Shown: piece after piece, positions 41,516-54,360 of the stretch
Layout: each line of letters starts with the position of its first letter
Numbering within the stretch: the stretch's first letter is position 1
From: Owenia fusiformis
Taxonomy: Eukaryota > Annelida > Polychaeta > Sabellida > Oweniidae
Reading direction: 5' to 3'
NCBI GenBank assembly: GCA_903813345.2
Contig: CAIIXF020000008.1
Span: 28,894,005-28,958,004, forward strand
DNA length: 64,000 nt
Program-made: the position numbers and the translations under genes
The notes under the pieces: model-generated
Told to the model about the DNA's origin: nothing
The model's database searches: none
The model's input: the letters and a program-made list of their open reading frames with translations, nothing else

Positions 41516-42150
41516 TGTTGGACCCCTGGGTCGGTCCAATTCATTGTTAAAAGTTTATCTAATTTAGTAAAGAATGACAAACAAGTCAATTCCTTAATAC
41601 TCATACTTTATTTAATAATTTTGAAGTTTAGTCCAAACAGTTACAAAAATGCATCTTCACAATCTAAAGCCAAGCCGAAAAAGTGCTACAAATTCTTTAC
41701 AACTGCCTTTTATAGTAAGACAGAAGGAAGAAAACTATAAAATACAATGCAATTAATCATTTATAAACATCTCACAATAAAGAAATAGGAATATTCTCAA
41801 AGAATATTCTCTAAGGAATAAAGAATATTCACAAGGAATATTCCCCAAGAATAAAGCAATAAATTTAGAATGACTGACTCAGGGTCAGAAAGAGTCCAAG
41901 GAATAAGACATTTAAAAGATAAACACATATAAACAAATCTTACTAATGGATTTCTTCTCAAAGGTCAGCTACATGTCATAGAAGGAATAAGCAATTAAAA
42001 ATATTCTCAACTGTCAACAACATGACATAGTGTTAAGAAGTCAAGGAATAATGTATCTCTGGCAAGGTCAGCAAGAATCCAAAAATGAAGAAACTAATAA
42101 ATCAATCAGTCCTAATATGAACTAAAAACCCTAAAATAAAATGTCCAACA
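41516..42150. mobile_element. Solo-LTR-like fossil, TSD GTAG
   Basis: 635 bp that starts TGTTGGAC and ends GTCCAACA (TG...CA with an inverted 8-bp border), with GTAG on both sides. No internal region, gag or pol is present, so it looks like a solo LTR. The family is not identified and age was not estimated. It holds a cluster of GAATATTC dyads. Confidence 0.5.
41788..41846 (+). promoter_or_regulatory. Cluster of heat-shock-element-like dyads
   Basis: Four GAATATTC (GAAnnTTC) units within 60 bp, plus single GAA half-sites between them. This matches the inverted nGAAn arrangement bound by HSF. Inferred from motif only. Confidence 0.4.
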
Positions 42151-42159
42151 GTAGGGTCA

Positions 42160-44200
42160 CATCAATTTGAAACATTTTTGAGGCTTTGCTCTCAACTCAA
42201 GTTTTAAGGTTACCCTGAGTCAAAGAGACTATCAGTAAATTTCTAGCATCTGAGGAGGATATATAATTGTGTTGATGCCTGACTTTGAGATGATGATGTA
42301 ATTTATCAAGGAAGATGACATAACAGCCTTGAAAGCCAATCAAATTAGTGTTTTTGACTCAATCCAAGTATTCTGATTGCAAAGGCTGAATCAAAGATAT
42401 CTAGTTTTGAAAGAGTTTAGATGAAGATCTTTCTATTAGAGATGAGATGTCAAATCTGAAAAGGGTGCCAAAAGTACTCTCAGTACAAAGGAAATATGCC
42501 TTTGAAATATGTTGCTATTTTTCAGAGTATTGTCAGCTGTTCACTTGTCAATTTTGTCCAACATTTCAGGGTTGCACTAAATAACCACTAGACTAGCATT
42601 TTCTCTCTTATCCATGTCTTTTTGTAAAATTTCTCTCTAAATTTTGAATGAAATGTTTAATATCTTACAATCTTTGTACAATTTAGACTCTTGGCTTCAT
42701 TACTATATATTACAGTTCTTCCTTTTCTGTCGACTTTCTCATTATTTTGGATTTTATAACCATGTCCATGACCAAGTTTTTTATGCCTACGTGATGTGGC
42801 TATTTGGTCTACGTGTGAAGGTCGTTTTGAAGGGCATTTGTATAAGAGGAATGTATTGATTTGTTCTCCGTGTCTAGGAGCCTTGAGAGGGGTAATATGA
42901 GGATACATTAGAAGTACTTTTAAAATTATACATTACTTCCACTTTGATTCTTGCATATTTGATACATTTAAGCATGGCTTGATTTAAGCACCATCTGAGC
43001 TGTTTCATGTAAAGCACTCATGCTATAGTAAATACATAGATTAAACATTGGAAAAATGTAGCAAAAGGAAACTCTGATTGATAACCCCCATATTCTAGTT
43101 TCACTCTTATTAGAAAATGTCACGGTTGCCATGTTTTCAAGCAAATGTAAAGTCAATGTGAAATTAGCAAGGATTAAAGTAAAGATGTATGTAGCCAATA
43201 CTCTAAATTGCTTAGAAAAACTCAAAAAAACTCAAGAGGTTTATTCCATTTTTAGAGGTGGAAAGTAAGGTGAAATCAGTGAACTTTTTTGCAAGGGTAT
43301 CCAGCTTCCAAAACGGATATATTTATAAGGTAATTGTTTGTTTGGAGTGGATCTCAGAATCAGCTTTGAGAGCTGTATTCTAGTCTCTGTTAATTCTCGC
43401 TTGAGGGAACTGACTTGCAAGGAAAAACATATCTTGGATCTTCGCCACAGAGTGAAGTATTTGGGTGCGGAATTGATTGGAATAGAAACTCAGAAGCATA
43501 ATTAATTGGACATAACTATCATGAAGCAAGGGAACTAGACAGATTTGGAATGCAATATTACTAATGAAGTCTAAATGTTTATATCTGCGAAATCATGAAA
43601 CTGTCGACTAAGATCTACGTATAGTAAGTTTATAAGTTGTTTACATGACCGGTGGATTAATTCATCTAACCAATGACGTAAGAATATAATTAATCTACGC
43701 TATCTTACATTCAGACATTGCAACGTAGCTACGTGCAACAGGAAATGAATCTTATGTGATACGCTTTGACAATCGCCAATTATAACAGACATCCTGATAA
43801 TACTTATGAATTTATGTGTATCTTGGTAGGTGAAGTCCAAAGAGGTATTTATTTAGCTCAACATTATTTGTAAGGATAAGATCAAGGGACAGAATAGCAT
43901 GATTTAACCAGTGTTTCAACTGTCAGATGTCAGTTCTCACTTTTTATGTCACCACTAAGTGCTGACATTTTGTTAGTCTCCAACTTTTTTGGACAATTTT
44001 CACCATTTAGTGGTTGGTGTTTGGCAGTTTGGTGTTTGGTGGTTAGCAATTAGCATCTGTAACAAATGACAGGTGGTGACATTTTGCATGTTAATGCCTT
44101 CTTTAATATTGTTATTCAGTCATATATTCCGTATGGAAGTGTAGGCGTAATTTTCTTTTATAAATTGATAGCTAGACATATAAATAAGTTATATACAACA
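42160..44200. other. No gene recognised; diverged dispersed repeats
   Basis: Words TACTCTAAATTG with AGAGAAA (43190; also 45880 and 49480) mark an old dispersed repeat. 43935-44105 has the CTCCAACTTTTTT...GTTTGGCAGTTTGG...ACATTTTGCATGTTAATGCC family, also at 58610-58745, 59400-59590 and 60455-60560. Confidence 0.4.
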
Positions 44201-44209
44201 ATACATTAA

Positions 44210-44503
44210 CCTCTTGAATCCCAGGCTCTAAAATTGGCATGAAACCAGAGAATTTTTCATTTTTTTGCCACCTTTTGACATTTTATTACATACCTATACA
44301 ACTTTAGATGCTCAGCTTAGTAAAATTGGACGGCAGAGATCATTTCTACACGTTTTAAAACAATTTTTGTGTAAATTGGATGAAAATTGTTCAAATGAGA
44401 GCAATTTTTGTGAAAAATTTTGTGACGGATTTTCTCGTCCCTCTGGGCACCAGTCTTATTTCATTTGTGACGGATATATCCGTCACTCTGGGTATTCAAG
44501 AGG
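44210..44503. mobile_element. piggyBac-type MITE, TTAA TSD
   Basis: CCTCTTGAATCCCAGG at left and CTGGGTATTCAAGAGG at right, with TTAA on both sides (44206-44209, 44504-44507). The interior carries GACGGATATATCCGTC. No transposase. Confidence 0.75.
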
Positions 44504-44509
44504 TTAACA

Positions 44510-47500
44510 GCTATGATATAAATTTTACTCTAGACATATAAAAGCACCATAAACAACATTACTCCTATTTATAAGCACTTATGTTTTCCTGTTGCCATGG
44601 TAATCAATTGACAATAGCAGCTAACAATATATTATTAAATGTCATGTTTTTCTCTCATTTTCACTATGAAATTTCAACAAAATGTCTGAATTTTCATAAT
44701 TCTGTACGATTTGAGAATATTGCTTTGGAAACTTCTATTTATTTATTTATTCCTTGCTGATTTCTCAAGTATTTTCATGGAATATTCTGTCTGTCAGAAT
44801 AGCACACTAATATTTTATGCATCAATTGACTAGATAAATCGTTAAGGTTTCGCACTGAATAACAATAATACTAGTAACAATAGTTTTACCCTTACAAAAT
44901 ATTACAGTTATATTATTCCACACCTATCAATGCACTTTTCCAAATTGAAGCTTTAGTATGATTTTTCTATGCTCTTATTGGTGGTCTAAAATATGCTGGC
45001 CCACACATCATGGGCTGTTCTATTATCTTTAATATTTTAGTCAAACAGTTTAAGCACGCTGTCATTTTTTGTGAGAGAAATATTTTGTATGCATGTTGCA
45101 TCCAGGCTTCACTCCCAGCTTTCAAACTGATTATCTATATACCATTTTAAAGCTTAAGTAATTATTCCTGTCACATAAAAGTTTAATGAAGATTATATTG
45201 ATGAGCCATTCAGTATAAATGTCTCCTAAACTTCCATAGAGCTGTCATTAATGATTTAATCTTATATTTATAAATAAGTTGATCTGTTAATTGTAAGGAG
45301 AAGTATTTGAATAACCCAAAGACCATTCAGATACTCATAACATTTCATCATAGCTAGGACTGAGAAGAAATGTGATGTCCTGGTTTATCATGATGCCCAG
45401 ACACCAGTAAATCCCTAAAACAGTACAGATCAAACCAAAAATCTAAATATTGAGTTTTAAGTACGATGGAATAACATTCTGACCTCTGTGATTTTGGCAC
45501 TTTTAAAGGTTACATATTCTAGTACGAGACACGCTTACAAAAAACAATCTTGGCATTTGCAGCAATTCCATCGTTTTCTCTCTAGAATTTAAATAAATAT
45601 AAGATTTTCTGATATTTCTATAAATTGAAAATTTTGGCTACATATCTGGGTTGGTTAATTCTTGCTTATTTCACTGTATTACACTCTATTTTGTATTTCA
45701 AAACCTCACAATCAATATTTACTCTCTGGAGATAGATAACTGTGTCTCAAGGTGTTTCATTGAAGGGCATTGCCCTAGAGTAAAGCTCAATGGAGGTAAT
45801 GATTTAAAATGCAAAATAGAGTGAAAAAGAGTGAAATCTGCAAGAAATGAAACATACAGGCATGCTGTCCATACTCTAAATTGTCTAGAAATGTCATGTT
45901 CTTCGGAGGTTTTCTAAATTTTAGAGAGAAATCGTAAGAATTAGGCATGAATTCCAAGATTTATTTTCTCAAAGGCGCCAACTGCATAACTCTTGGAGAT
46001 TCGATTTTCATGTATGATACAAAAGGGAGAAGGTCAAAATATATTGCAAATAAATCTAAATTTAGAATCTGAAAAATTGTAAACTACAGAAGATGTCAAC
46101 ATTTTGAAAAACAAAACAAAAATCATCCTTGTCTTAGTAGAAATTATTGAAATAGTGGTAGGATGTGTGTGTTAGAGCTCAAGATTTCCAAGTATCAGTA
46201 TGAATGATGTATCAAAGATAGCTTGAAAAGTTAAGTTAACATACCCGTTCAAAAAGTCAAAAGGTTTCATTCTATAATATCACAACAACATTTTCGTTTG
46301 AAATATGATAAGGGAGAGTATTATAGTTTTTTCATAATCTATTTTAGTCATATTTGAATATATTTATAATTATATAGAAATGGAGAAATACACTGTTAAG
46401 TAAACTATAGGGTGGTGATACATGTATATTTGAATCTAAAATTGTTTGTAAGGGTTATTACCATTCGTTTAATATGAGATGTAATCAAACAGTGATATAT
46501 GTTTTTTCCTTGATTAGTATCATCTCAAAGTCTCACTGTAGTTTGGATATCTTTTGTCAGATAGCTCGATCTTATAAGGAAATGTTTAATAAGTAAGTTT
46601 CTCAAATATCAGTTTGTATAGCCCAAAGAGGAATGACTATTATTTAAGGTGCACTATGATACCCGGAGTCCTCCAGCTAGCTAAATTAACTAATTTTGTT
46701 GCATATGAGATCCCTATCTGAAATATGGCCTCTTATGGTAGTTTAAATGTGATGTATGAGTATCCTTTAATTTACTGTAAAACCTGTTTTAGTGGTTTGG
46801 TAACCACTTCAAGACACATTTTACATTGACTCCTGTATTAAATCCCCCTCTGTAGTGAACACCTACCTACAGTGAACATTTTGTTGTGGCTCAATTAGTG
46901 TTCACAGTATACAGGTTTTTCCTTACTTATTTAGCACAAATGTATCATCTCTGCCTTTTCAGACAAGACTGTTGAAATGAATATCTCTATGTTTAAGAGC
47001 GAAGATCATGATACCTCAAGAAAATTGTCGGAGCGGCCGTGTCATTGACCTTTTACTCGATCTAAAAGTTCAGTGTTCTCTTTGACTTTTCTTTTTCACA
47101 TTTCTATATAATGGAGAGTTGTTTACTTGTTTACTTTATTCTTAGCTGATTCCACTCTTTTTCGTCAAAACATGATTAATGGCACTTGATGGAGGGGGGG
47201 GGGGGTCTGCGAATCAAATTTAGAACTTTACAAGATTATGCTTTATCTTACTTTTTGGTAGGTATGTCTGAGCCAATTATGAGTAGATTTTCGTAAGATG
47301 ACAGCTTGAGCTTGAACGAAGAAGTTAGTCTGATCGTTTAAAACATTCATTTTTCCTGAGGTTTAGTATGATACCACTTCTCATCTAGAAGGTGTACCGA
47401 ATAGTGTACCTAAATGAAATATGAATAACTCGTTTTGCCTCAGAATTTCTTCTCTGGACAACTGGTTCCCTGGAAAGGTACAAGTAGTTTGAGCAAGGAT

Positions 47501-47580
47501 ATTTCACTTCATGTTATCTTCCTCTTCTTCTGTTTTATAAGTATTCAAATTCAAATTTCAAAGTCTTCATCAGGTATACC
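44510..47580. other. Repeat-derived AT-rich DNA, no gene recognised
   Basis: Old copies of the TACTCTAAATTG repeat and an ACTGTAAAACCTG piece near 46780 are all I could place. Confidence 0.35.
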
Positions 47581-47585
47581 ACTGT

Positions 47586-47790
47586 TGGAAGCTAACAAGG
47601 GGAGCCCACATGAAAATTTTTTATGGTCCATGAATAAAAAAAAAAAGATTTAGTTTTGATAATTTAAGGCCCATTTTTGATTATTTGGCCTAAAAAGGTT
47701 GAAAGGGCCAAGTAATGCAGAAAAAGGCCCACTAATTGAGGCCATACAAAAAATGGGGGAGGGCCCCCCCCCTGGATCCACCAGTGTATC
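47586..47790. mobile_element. GGATCCACCAG-end MITE
   Basis: GGGAGCCCACATGAAAATTT at left and CCTGGATCCACCAGTG at right. A related decayed piece is at 48285-48450. Confidence 0.5.
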
Positions 47791-47907
47791 CTGCAAGCAT
47801 CAGCCTTCCAGCAACTGGACAAGACTCTCAGTAAACTTTAGAGAAAGTTTTGTTCATCATTGCATGTTGAAGAGAAAATAGGTCTCCATCGAGAATAGGT
47901 ATACCAG

Positions 47908-48277
47908 TACCCTGCGTGCAGAGTCTAGTTAAACTACACTCTGCCTAGTAGAGACCATATTACAGTTTAGTTAGCCCTGCCCCCACAACTGGTGACAGTT
48001 TAGGTATTAAATCACTTTTGACCTACGCGCTGACCTTTCTTCTACCAATCAGCGAGCTTGAAGAAACATACGCCAAATGCATTCTAACTAGATATGCGCA
48101 TGTCATTGGTCAATTCCGGGCTCAATGATGACGTCAGAAGGAATGACCATATATAGAACGTCGGTCTTTGGCTGACGAACACTGATTGGCGCGGTGAGTT
48201 CACAGGTTTATTTTAGTTTGAAAGAGCGAAGACGAAGCTCTCTTTTAAGAAGTGAAGTCAAACGAATGCAAAGGGTA
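47908..48277. mobile_element. 370-bp element, 9-bp TSD GTATACCAG, promoter-like core
   Basis: TACCCTGCG at left and AAAGGGTA at right, flanked on both sides by GTATACCAG (47899-47907, 48278-48286). A 9-bp duplication points to a MuDR-like mechanism. The interior holds CATTGGTCAA, TGACGTCA (48129-48136) and CATATATAG (48149-48157). Relatives are at 17110, 24060 and 33888. Confidence 0.75.
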
Positions 48278-48449
48278 GTATACCAGGGGCTTACATCAAA
48301 AAAATTTTGGGGGTCTTAAAACCAAAAATTGGGCCTAAATGTTTAAGTAAAGTCAATGTTCAAAATTTAAGGCCTATTTTCTTGATAATTTGACCTGAAA
48401 TTTAAAAAAGGCCCAAGAAGGCCTAGTGATGCCCCCCAGGTTTGCCACT

Positions 48450-50100
48450 ATATTCTGCCAGTGTCTGTGTTGAAACTCTTCCAGAAACTGGAACAACAGG
48501 GTTTCCTAAACATAAAAAACTTTTTTATGACAGGGACCTTAGAAACAGTTTTCATTCATCACACCCATCATTGAGAAAATAGGTTGTCTACGTGCAACTA
48601 GTTGTGCTCATATAATAAATCACACCATATCTGGCCGTAAGTCTTCTAAGACTACCCTTTCTTATAATTTCCCCCAAGGCATATATTCCGTCACTCTATT
48701 TCACCTTTAGTTTGAATGAACTACCTGATTTTCTGAAATTTATATTTGATTAAAGTCTACTATATACCTGTTTTTCATTCTTTACCAATTTTGTTATCTA
48801 TCCTCAATTTTTCATTTCAATATGCAGGTTCATTGGGAGATTTTCTCACCTTGTTGGTAGTTTATTGCCTTAAAGTACCCATAACCTTAACCTACACCCA
48901 AGCACAAGAAAACGATATTTTAAAAATTAACTTTGTGGTTGAAGGTTTCTCCAAGTAGATTAGCACAAATTAATAAGAGTAAAAGAACAATACACATGTA
49001 CTTATTCTTTGATGATAAAAACAATTAATTCTCCATATATAACTCAGTTTGACGTGACCTAATTTTGTACAGTTTATTGATAACTTTTATTGATAACTCT
49101 TATTGATATGTACTCATTAGTTAATGAAGAATTATCACATGTTGTGAGTAGGTTAAGAATTAATTATAGGAGTATTATCTGACTGGGTGAATCATTAAAG
49201 GTATGAGCTGGGGTGCAGCAAGAATAAATGACTCAGTATATGGTTTGCTATGTACTGAAGACCTGAAAGGTTAGAGCTATTTTTCTGCAGATACATTCAT
49301 TTTTCACCCCCTTTCAGTATTTCAAGACAGTCAATTACCTCACATTATCATTGATTTTCTATATACTATCTTGTGAGCAAAAATTATTACGGTGCTGTTT
49401 TGAAATGCAAAAGAAAATGGAAAGAGTAGAATCAGCAAGGAATAAACTGAACAGAGACGAAGTTGATACTCTAAATTGTATAGGAGTGCAAGAATGTCAG
49501 AGGCCATTGAGATTTAAGAGAGAAAAGCGTAAAATCGGCATGACTGTAAGGAGAATTTTTCTGGGTTACTGTTTCCTTAGGCTCCTTAATAAGAAATATA
49601 ACTAAGATCAATTCTCATTATATGTCTGCTAGCTTGACACAGTGTTTCATGATATCCTGTAATGCCCGCCATCTTTGTTTAAAAGGTTCAGCAATTACTT
49701 TCCTTCTCGTATGAGAGGTGCAAAATCAGTATAAGATTTGAATTAGAAATATGGAGCACTGGTCTCATTTATATTACAGTAAAATTTAAAATGTTTGGAA
49801 CTACTTTGAATTTAAAAAATAAGCAATCAAATGACTATCTTGCAACAGTATATGAAAAAATGGAAACATGTGTACAAGTCCTAATTTTTGTATATTTCAG
49901 ATAGTTATGTATAATGTGCAGCAAAGCTTTGGCCTTTTGTAATTCAAGGAGTTTCAGCCATGTTAATTTTTTCTAAAATATGGCAGAGAAGCATCAAAAT
50001 ATAAGAGGCCATAACTCTTATATATTGTGGATAAGAATGTCTCAAAAATGATTCATGATAATTAAAAAAGTGCATTCACTTCTATATTAAAATGTGATGA
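48450..50100. other. No gene recognised
   Basis: An open frame at 49351-49605 falls on the TACTCTAAATTG dispersed repeat. Otherwise AT-rich DNA without features. Confidence 0.35.
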
Positions 50101-51639
50101 GAATATAGACGGGTAGGAAGGAGGGGTTCCCATGCACCCGAAAGATGTATTTTTTTAATGTACATTTTTGTAATCCTAAAGGTCCATACTAAAGATTTTT
50201 GCATGTTCCCAGAAATAAATATTGTCCCATGGTATCTATTGGCGGCCATCTTGTCGGCCATCTTGGATTTTTGAAAGAGTTGATGTTAATTATCTCAAAG
50301 CACAATAACTTCCAGAGTTTTGAGATTTGAAAGCTGTTAGTGGTACCAAAATGAAGCTATTATAGTATCCTATATTATCAGATGCAATAATTATGCAAAT
50401 TGTCTCATTTGCATAAAATGTGACATCATCAATCATAATTCTTGCCTCTTTACAACGGTATCGTATTATACCTTTCTGCCTGAGTGATCAGTCTTAGTCA
50501 TTCATTCACATAAATGAATTTAAATATATAGGTACATTTATTTTGAACATATTTGCAAAAAAAATTTTGGAAAAACATTGTCAGACACACGATAATGTTA
50601 CTGAAAAGAGGCGTGGCACTTCTTGTGAAAGAATTGATGTTAATTATCTTAAAGTATAATAACTTCCACAGTTTTGAGAGTTGAAAGCTGTAAGTGGTAC
50701 CAAAATGAAGCTATTATAGTATCCCATATTATAAGATGTAATAATTATGCAAATAGTCTCATTTGCATAAAATATGACATCATTAATCGTAATTTTTGCC
50801 TCTTTACAACTGTATCGCACAATACCTTGCTGCATGAGTGACCAGTCTTAGTCATCCATGAACATAACTGAATTTGAATATATAGGTACATTTATTTTGA
50901 ACATATTTGCAATTGAAAGTTTTGGAAAAACATTGTCAGACACTAAGTTATAACACTTCACATGATTATGTTACTGAAAAGGGGCGTGGCACTTCTTGAG
51001 AAAGAGTTGATGTTAATCATTTCAAAGTACAATAACTTCCACAATTTTGATAATTGAAAGCTGTAAGTTGAACAAAAATGAAGCTATTATAATATACTTA
51101 CAAAAATGCAATAATTATGCAAATTTTCCCATTTGCATAATATGTGAAAACCTCTATTATTTTTGGCATTTTTCAATGGTAACGGCCAATATCTCTCCCT
51201 CTGGGTAACAGTCTTGGTTATTCATGAGCATTTATGATTTTGAATATATAGGTACATTAATTTGGAACAATATTGTTTGCAATTGAAATTTTGGAAAAAC
51301 TTTGTAAGAAATTAAGTGTTGACACTTTACATGATTATGTAACTGAAAAGGGGGGGGGCACTTTTGTTCAAAATGTTAACTTCTAAACACTAATATCAAA
51401 TTCAAGGGCTGGAGCTCCTCTAGCAGAGTCATGTAGATAGAGCCATGAAATGTTGGCCAAATTTTGCATCTTGTATGCACTGCTTACAAGTACATGAAGT
51501 GTTCATTATGATAGTGTAATTCCAATATGACAGCACGAAACAATTCAGGCTATTTTATTGTCACATATGCAAAAGTCGATCTGATGAGACATGTTAAAAG
51601 TGGTAGTGGTTAATAATGCCCAGATCAATTGAACACAAG

Positions 51640-53640
51640 ATAGATATTGAAGGTAGGCCCAGATCAAAGTATGGACATCCTTAGCCTCAATCATGACGCC
51701 ATCTGTATTGTCCATTAGTGGGAGCTGTAACCCAAATAATGACTATATGATTTAATGTATGTATCATTCAGTTGCCATGCACTTGGGGCAGTTGGCGGTT
51801 TCTTCCTTCCCCCAAAGTCTGAGGTTTGATGGAGTTGAGGCCAGGTCAGGGAAAGCTCTTAATAGGAAATCGAGCCCCCCTTGGTCCATGGACCAAAGGT
51901 CATTCCATTTCAAGAAGTGCTGAAGTGAGGGTTCTCAGGTAATGTCAGGTAATGTAATGTCAGGTAATTCCCAGGTAATGTAAATCTGGAAAGGCCACTG
52001 AAATCGGGGAGTAATGTCATAACACCCCAATATATGACTTGAGTCAATGGCTCTAAGCCACTTGTCCAGGTTCCTTGACACTTCAGCTGTTTTGTTCAAA
52101 CCACACATAGTTCTTCTCTAGACATTTGTTTCTTTATCTTGCCCTGTTGGTATTTGCTTGCCATTTATTTTGAACTGCATTGGAGAAAGCTTGCCATCAA
52201 CCAAAACCATGCTTCTTGACCTGGTTGGTTTTTAATTTCATGCAAGTCCAGTTTGCCATTCTTTCCATACCTAATAGAACTCATCTTGTATCCACTACTG
52301 AACTGGTCATAACTGTGATGTCATCCATGCAAGCTCTGTATGGTAAGTGTTTTGCACCTTCATTTGCTTTTGAAACCTTACACTGCATCATCCCTGCCTC
52401 GAGCAGTAAGTTCATTGATGTTACGAAGAGAACTACTGATACAGTGCAGTCTGCCACTATGCCTTTCTCTGAACTCTTCTAATTAGTGGTATTGTTGCCA
52501 AATATATTGTGCAACTTCAAGGAGTTTGTGTGTCCCATTGTCAGATTGACTACATCTGTTGGTTTTGGTACGTGAAAGTTAACTTGTACCTCTAGTATCA
52601 GTTGGTGAGGGACACTAGGTAGACCTTAGGTCCAGCCAAACTACTTATTCTCTTTCTTGGCTTCCTTCACAAGTTGGCTTATTGCTGCTATATGCACCCT
52701 TGATGTCTTGGGATACCACTTTTTTCTGAATGCTTGGCAGGCCAGTAGGAAATAACTGCGAGACTTGACCACAATGGCCCAGGAGATCTTTCCCTCAGCA
52801 TCCGATAATGATGCTACTTGAAGTGGTTCAGTCCCTCAATTTTTAGCTCCTTTGGAATGAAGCACCTTTCCGCCAAAGCCCAAGTCCTTGCTCGATTTTT
52901 CTTGTTCTGGATGCTTGTTAGCAATCACCATAGATGTATTAAGACTGGTCAAATGGTTTTGATGATAAATCTGGTGAGATGTCAATTGGGAAATTACTCA
53001 ATGGCATATTTCGATCTGGGTCAGTGTGTGCTGCCAAAGTAAATGCTTCTGCTTGATCCTGCGTTTATGCCATACAAGCACTCTTTGGTTCCCTAACAAG
53101 TTTGATGTGAGCCTATAGAGATTTTCAAAGAATGTCTTCTTGGTCCTACGCTTCTCTTTAGATTTTCTCTAAGATAATCTCTAAGTAATCTCTTAAGAAG
53201 CATCTGTTGGAGCTCTCTGATCTTTTTCACTTGCCTGTGTTGAAGCCGTCCACGAACACTGTGGGCTTCATCTCTCCTTCCGAAGAGAAGCTTTTGTCTT
53301 CTACTTGGCCCAACACAATGGTGTTTCACAGATGTTCACTGTCCTCGCATCTGGGATGGAAATCGTTCTAACTTGGACAAGAGGTAGCATAGTGAAGAGG
53401 CTGGGCTCTGCATCCCACTTCTATTGGGTGCATAACTGCATACCACCCTCTTGTCTTAGCCTCATCAAATAGGTCTTGGATTTTTAAGCTGATCAGATAT
53501 TTTAATCAGTCAACTCTTCTGAAGGTACCATGAGCTCATTGAAGATGTTGGACCTCTGTGTTTTGACATCAGCACTGAGCTTCTGTAAGAAGTCAGTTGA
53601 GAGTCCAGTCGGATGTCTTGGATAAAACATTGAACTGAGG
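51640..53640 (-). pseudogene. Decayed non-LTR-type reverse transcriptase
   Basis: Minus-strand segments in several frames resemble the metazoan reverse transcriptase family with FMDDLTV at the active site. Seen in N-to-C order: a basic region near 53100-53330, VPHQLILE near 52590, EKGIVADCTVSVVLFVTSMN near 52400-52470, RACMDDITVMTSS near 52310-52350, and a C-terminal TPSNLRLWGKEETANCPKCM near 51790-51850. It is broken by many stops and frame changes and is not expected to be active. No endonuclease domain was recognised. Confidence 0.65.
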
Positions 53641-53939
53641 TAGAGGCTTAATACATATTGAGTTAATTATATAGCTTTAACAACTAAATACTGTGGGTAC
53701 CCATTTCAGTCCATTGCCTATCCTAAAATGATATGGGGATATGTGGTCATTCGTATCTGTATAGTACTTAGTCCAAAAGCGATACAGATTATATAACTTT
53801 GGCTGAAATTTAAATGTCTGCCAAACAGACCAACAAGAATTTCTGAACAAGCTAGGAATAAGGAACATCACTGGGCTACTTTCTAAAAGTCAGAAGCTAT
53901 ATTTTGCACCCGAGGGATTCACTCTATATAAACCTTGAC

Positions 53940-54360
53940 AGGGGGTTCCTCTTTTAACATTTGGTATGGCAATGGATCCAAATTTTAGGATCTGGAATGA
54001 GAATGCCCCCATTTAATTATGACTTATGAGGTATGGCAATGGTCGGATTTTTCTACTTTGTGGTACAAGAATGGTCATGGAGAATATGTTACCTCTCACT
54101 TAAGGTATGGGATTGGTCTAGTTTTTACAAATGTCCTTAATTTGAGGTTGTTTTCATTTTCATAAAAGTTCTGCTTCTTCCAGGGGCTTTAGACATTTTG
54201 CATTCCAATGGTCTTATATTTTGGGGATATTTGGTATGGCATTAGTCCTATATTTGGACATTTGATATAGCATTGGTCTTATATTTGGATATTTGGTATG
54301 GCTTTTGGGCGTTATTTTGGTTGGTATGTGAACACATTGAAATTTGACAGATTGGTATGG
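53940..54360 (+). repeat. Degenerate array of TTTGGTATGGCAATGG words
   Basis: About nine spaced words of the type GGTATGGCATTGGTC, most regular at 54215-54300 where the spacing is near 30 bp. Confidence 0.6.

Noticed and set aside
49351-49605. 84-codon basic frame
   Set aside because: It lies on an old dispersed repeat that also occurs near 43190 and 45880, where the frame is not kept.
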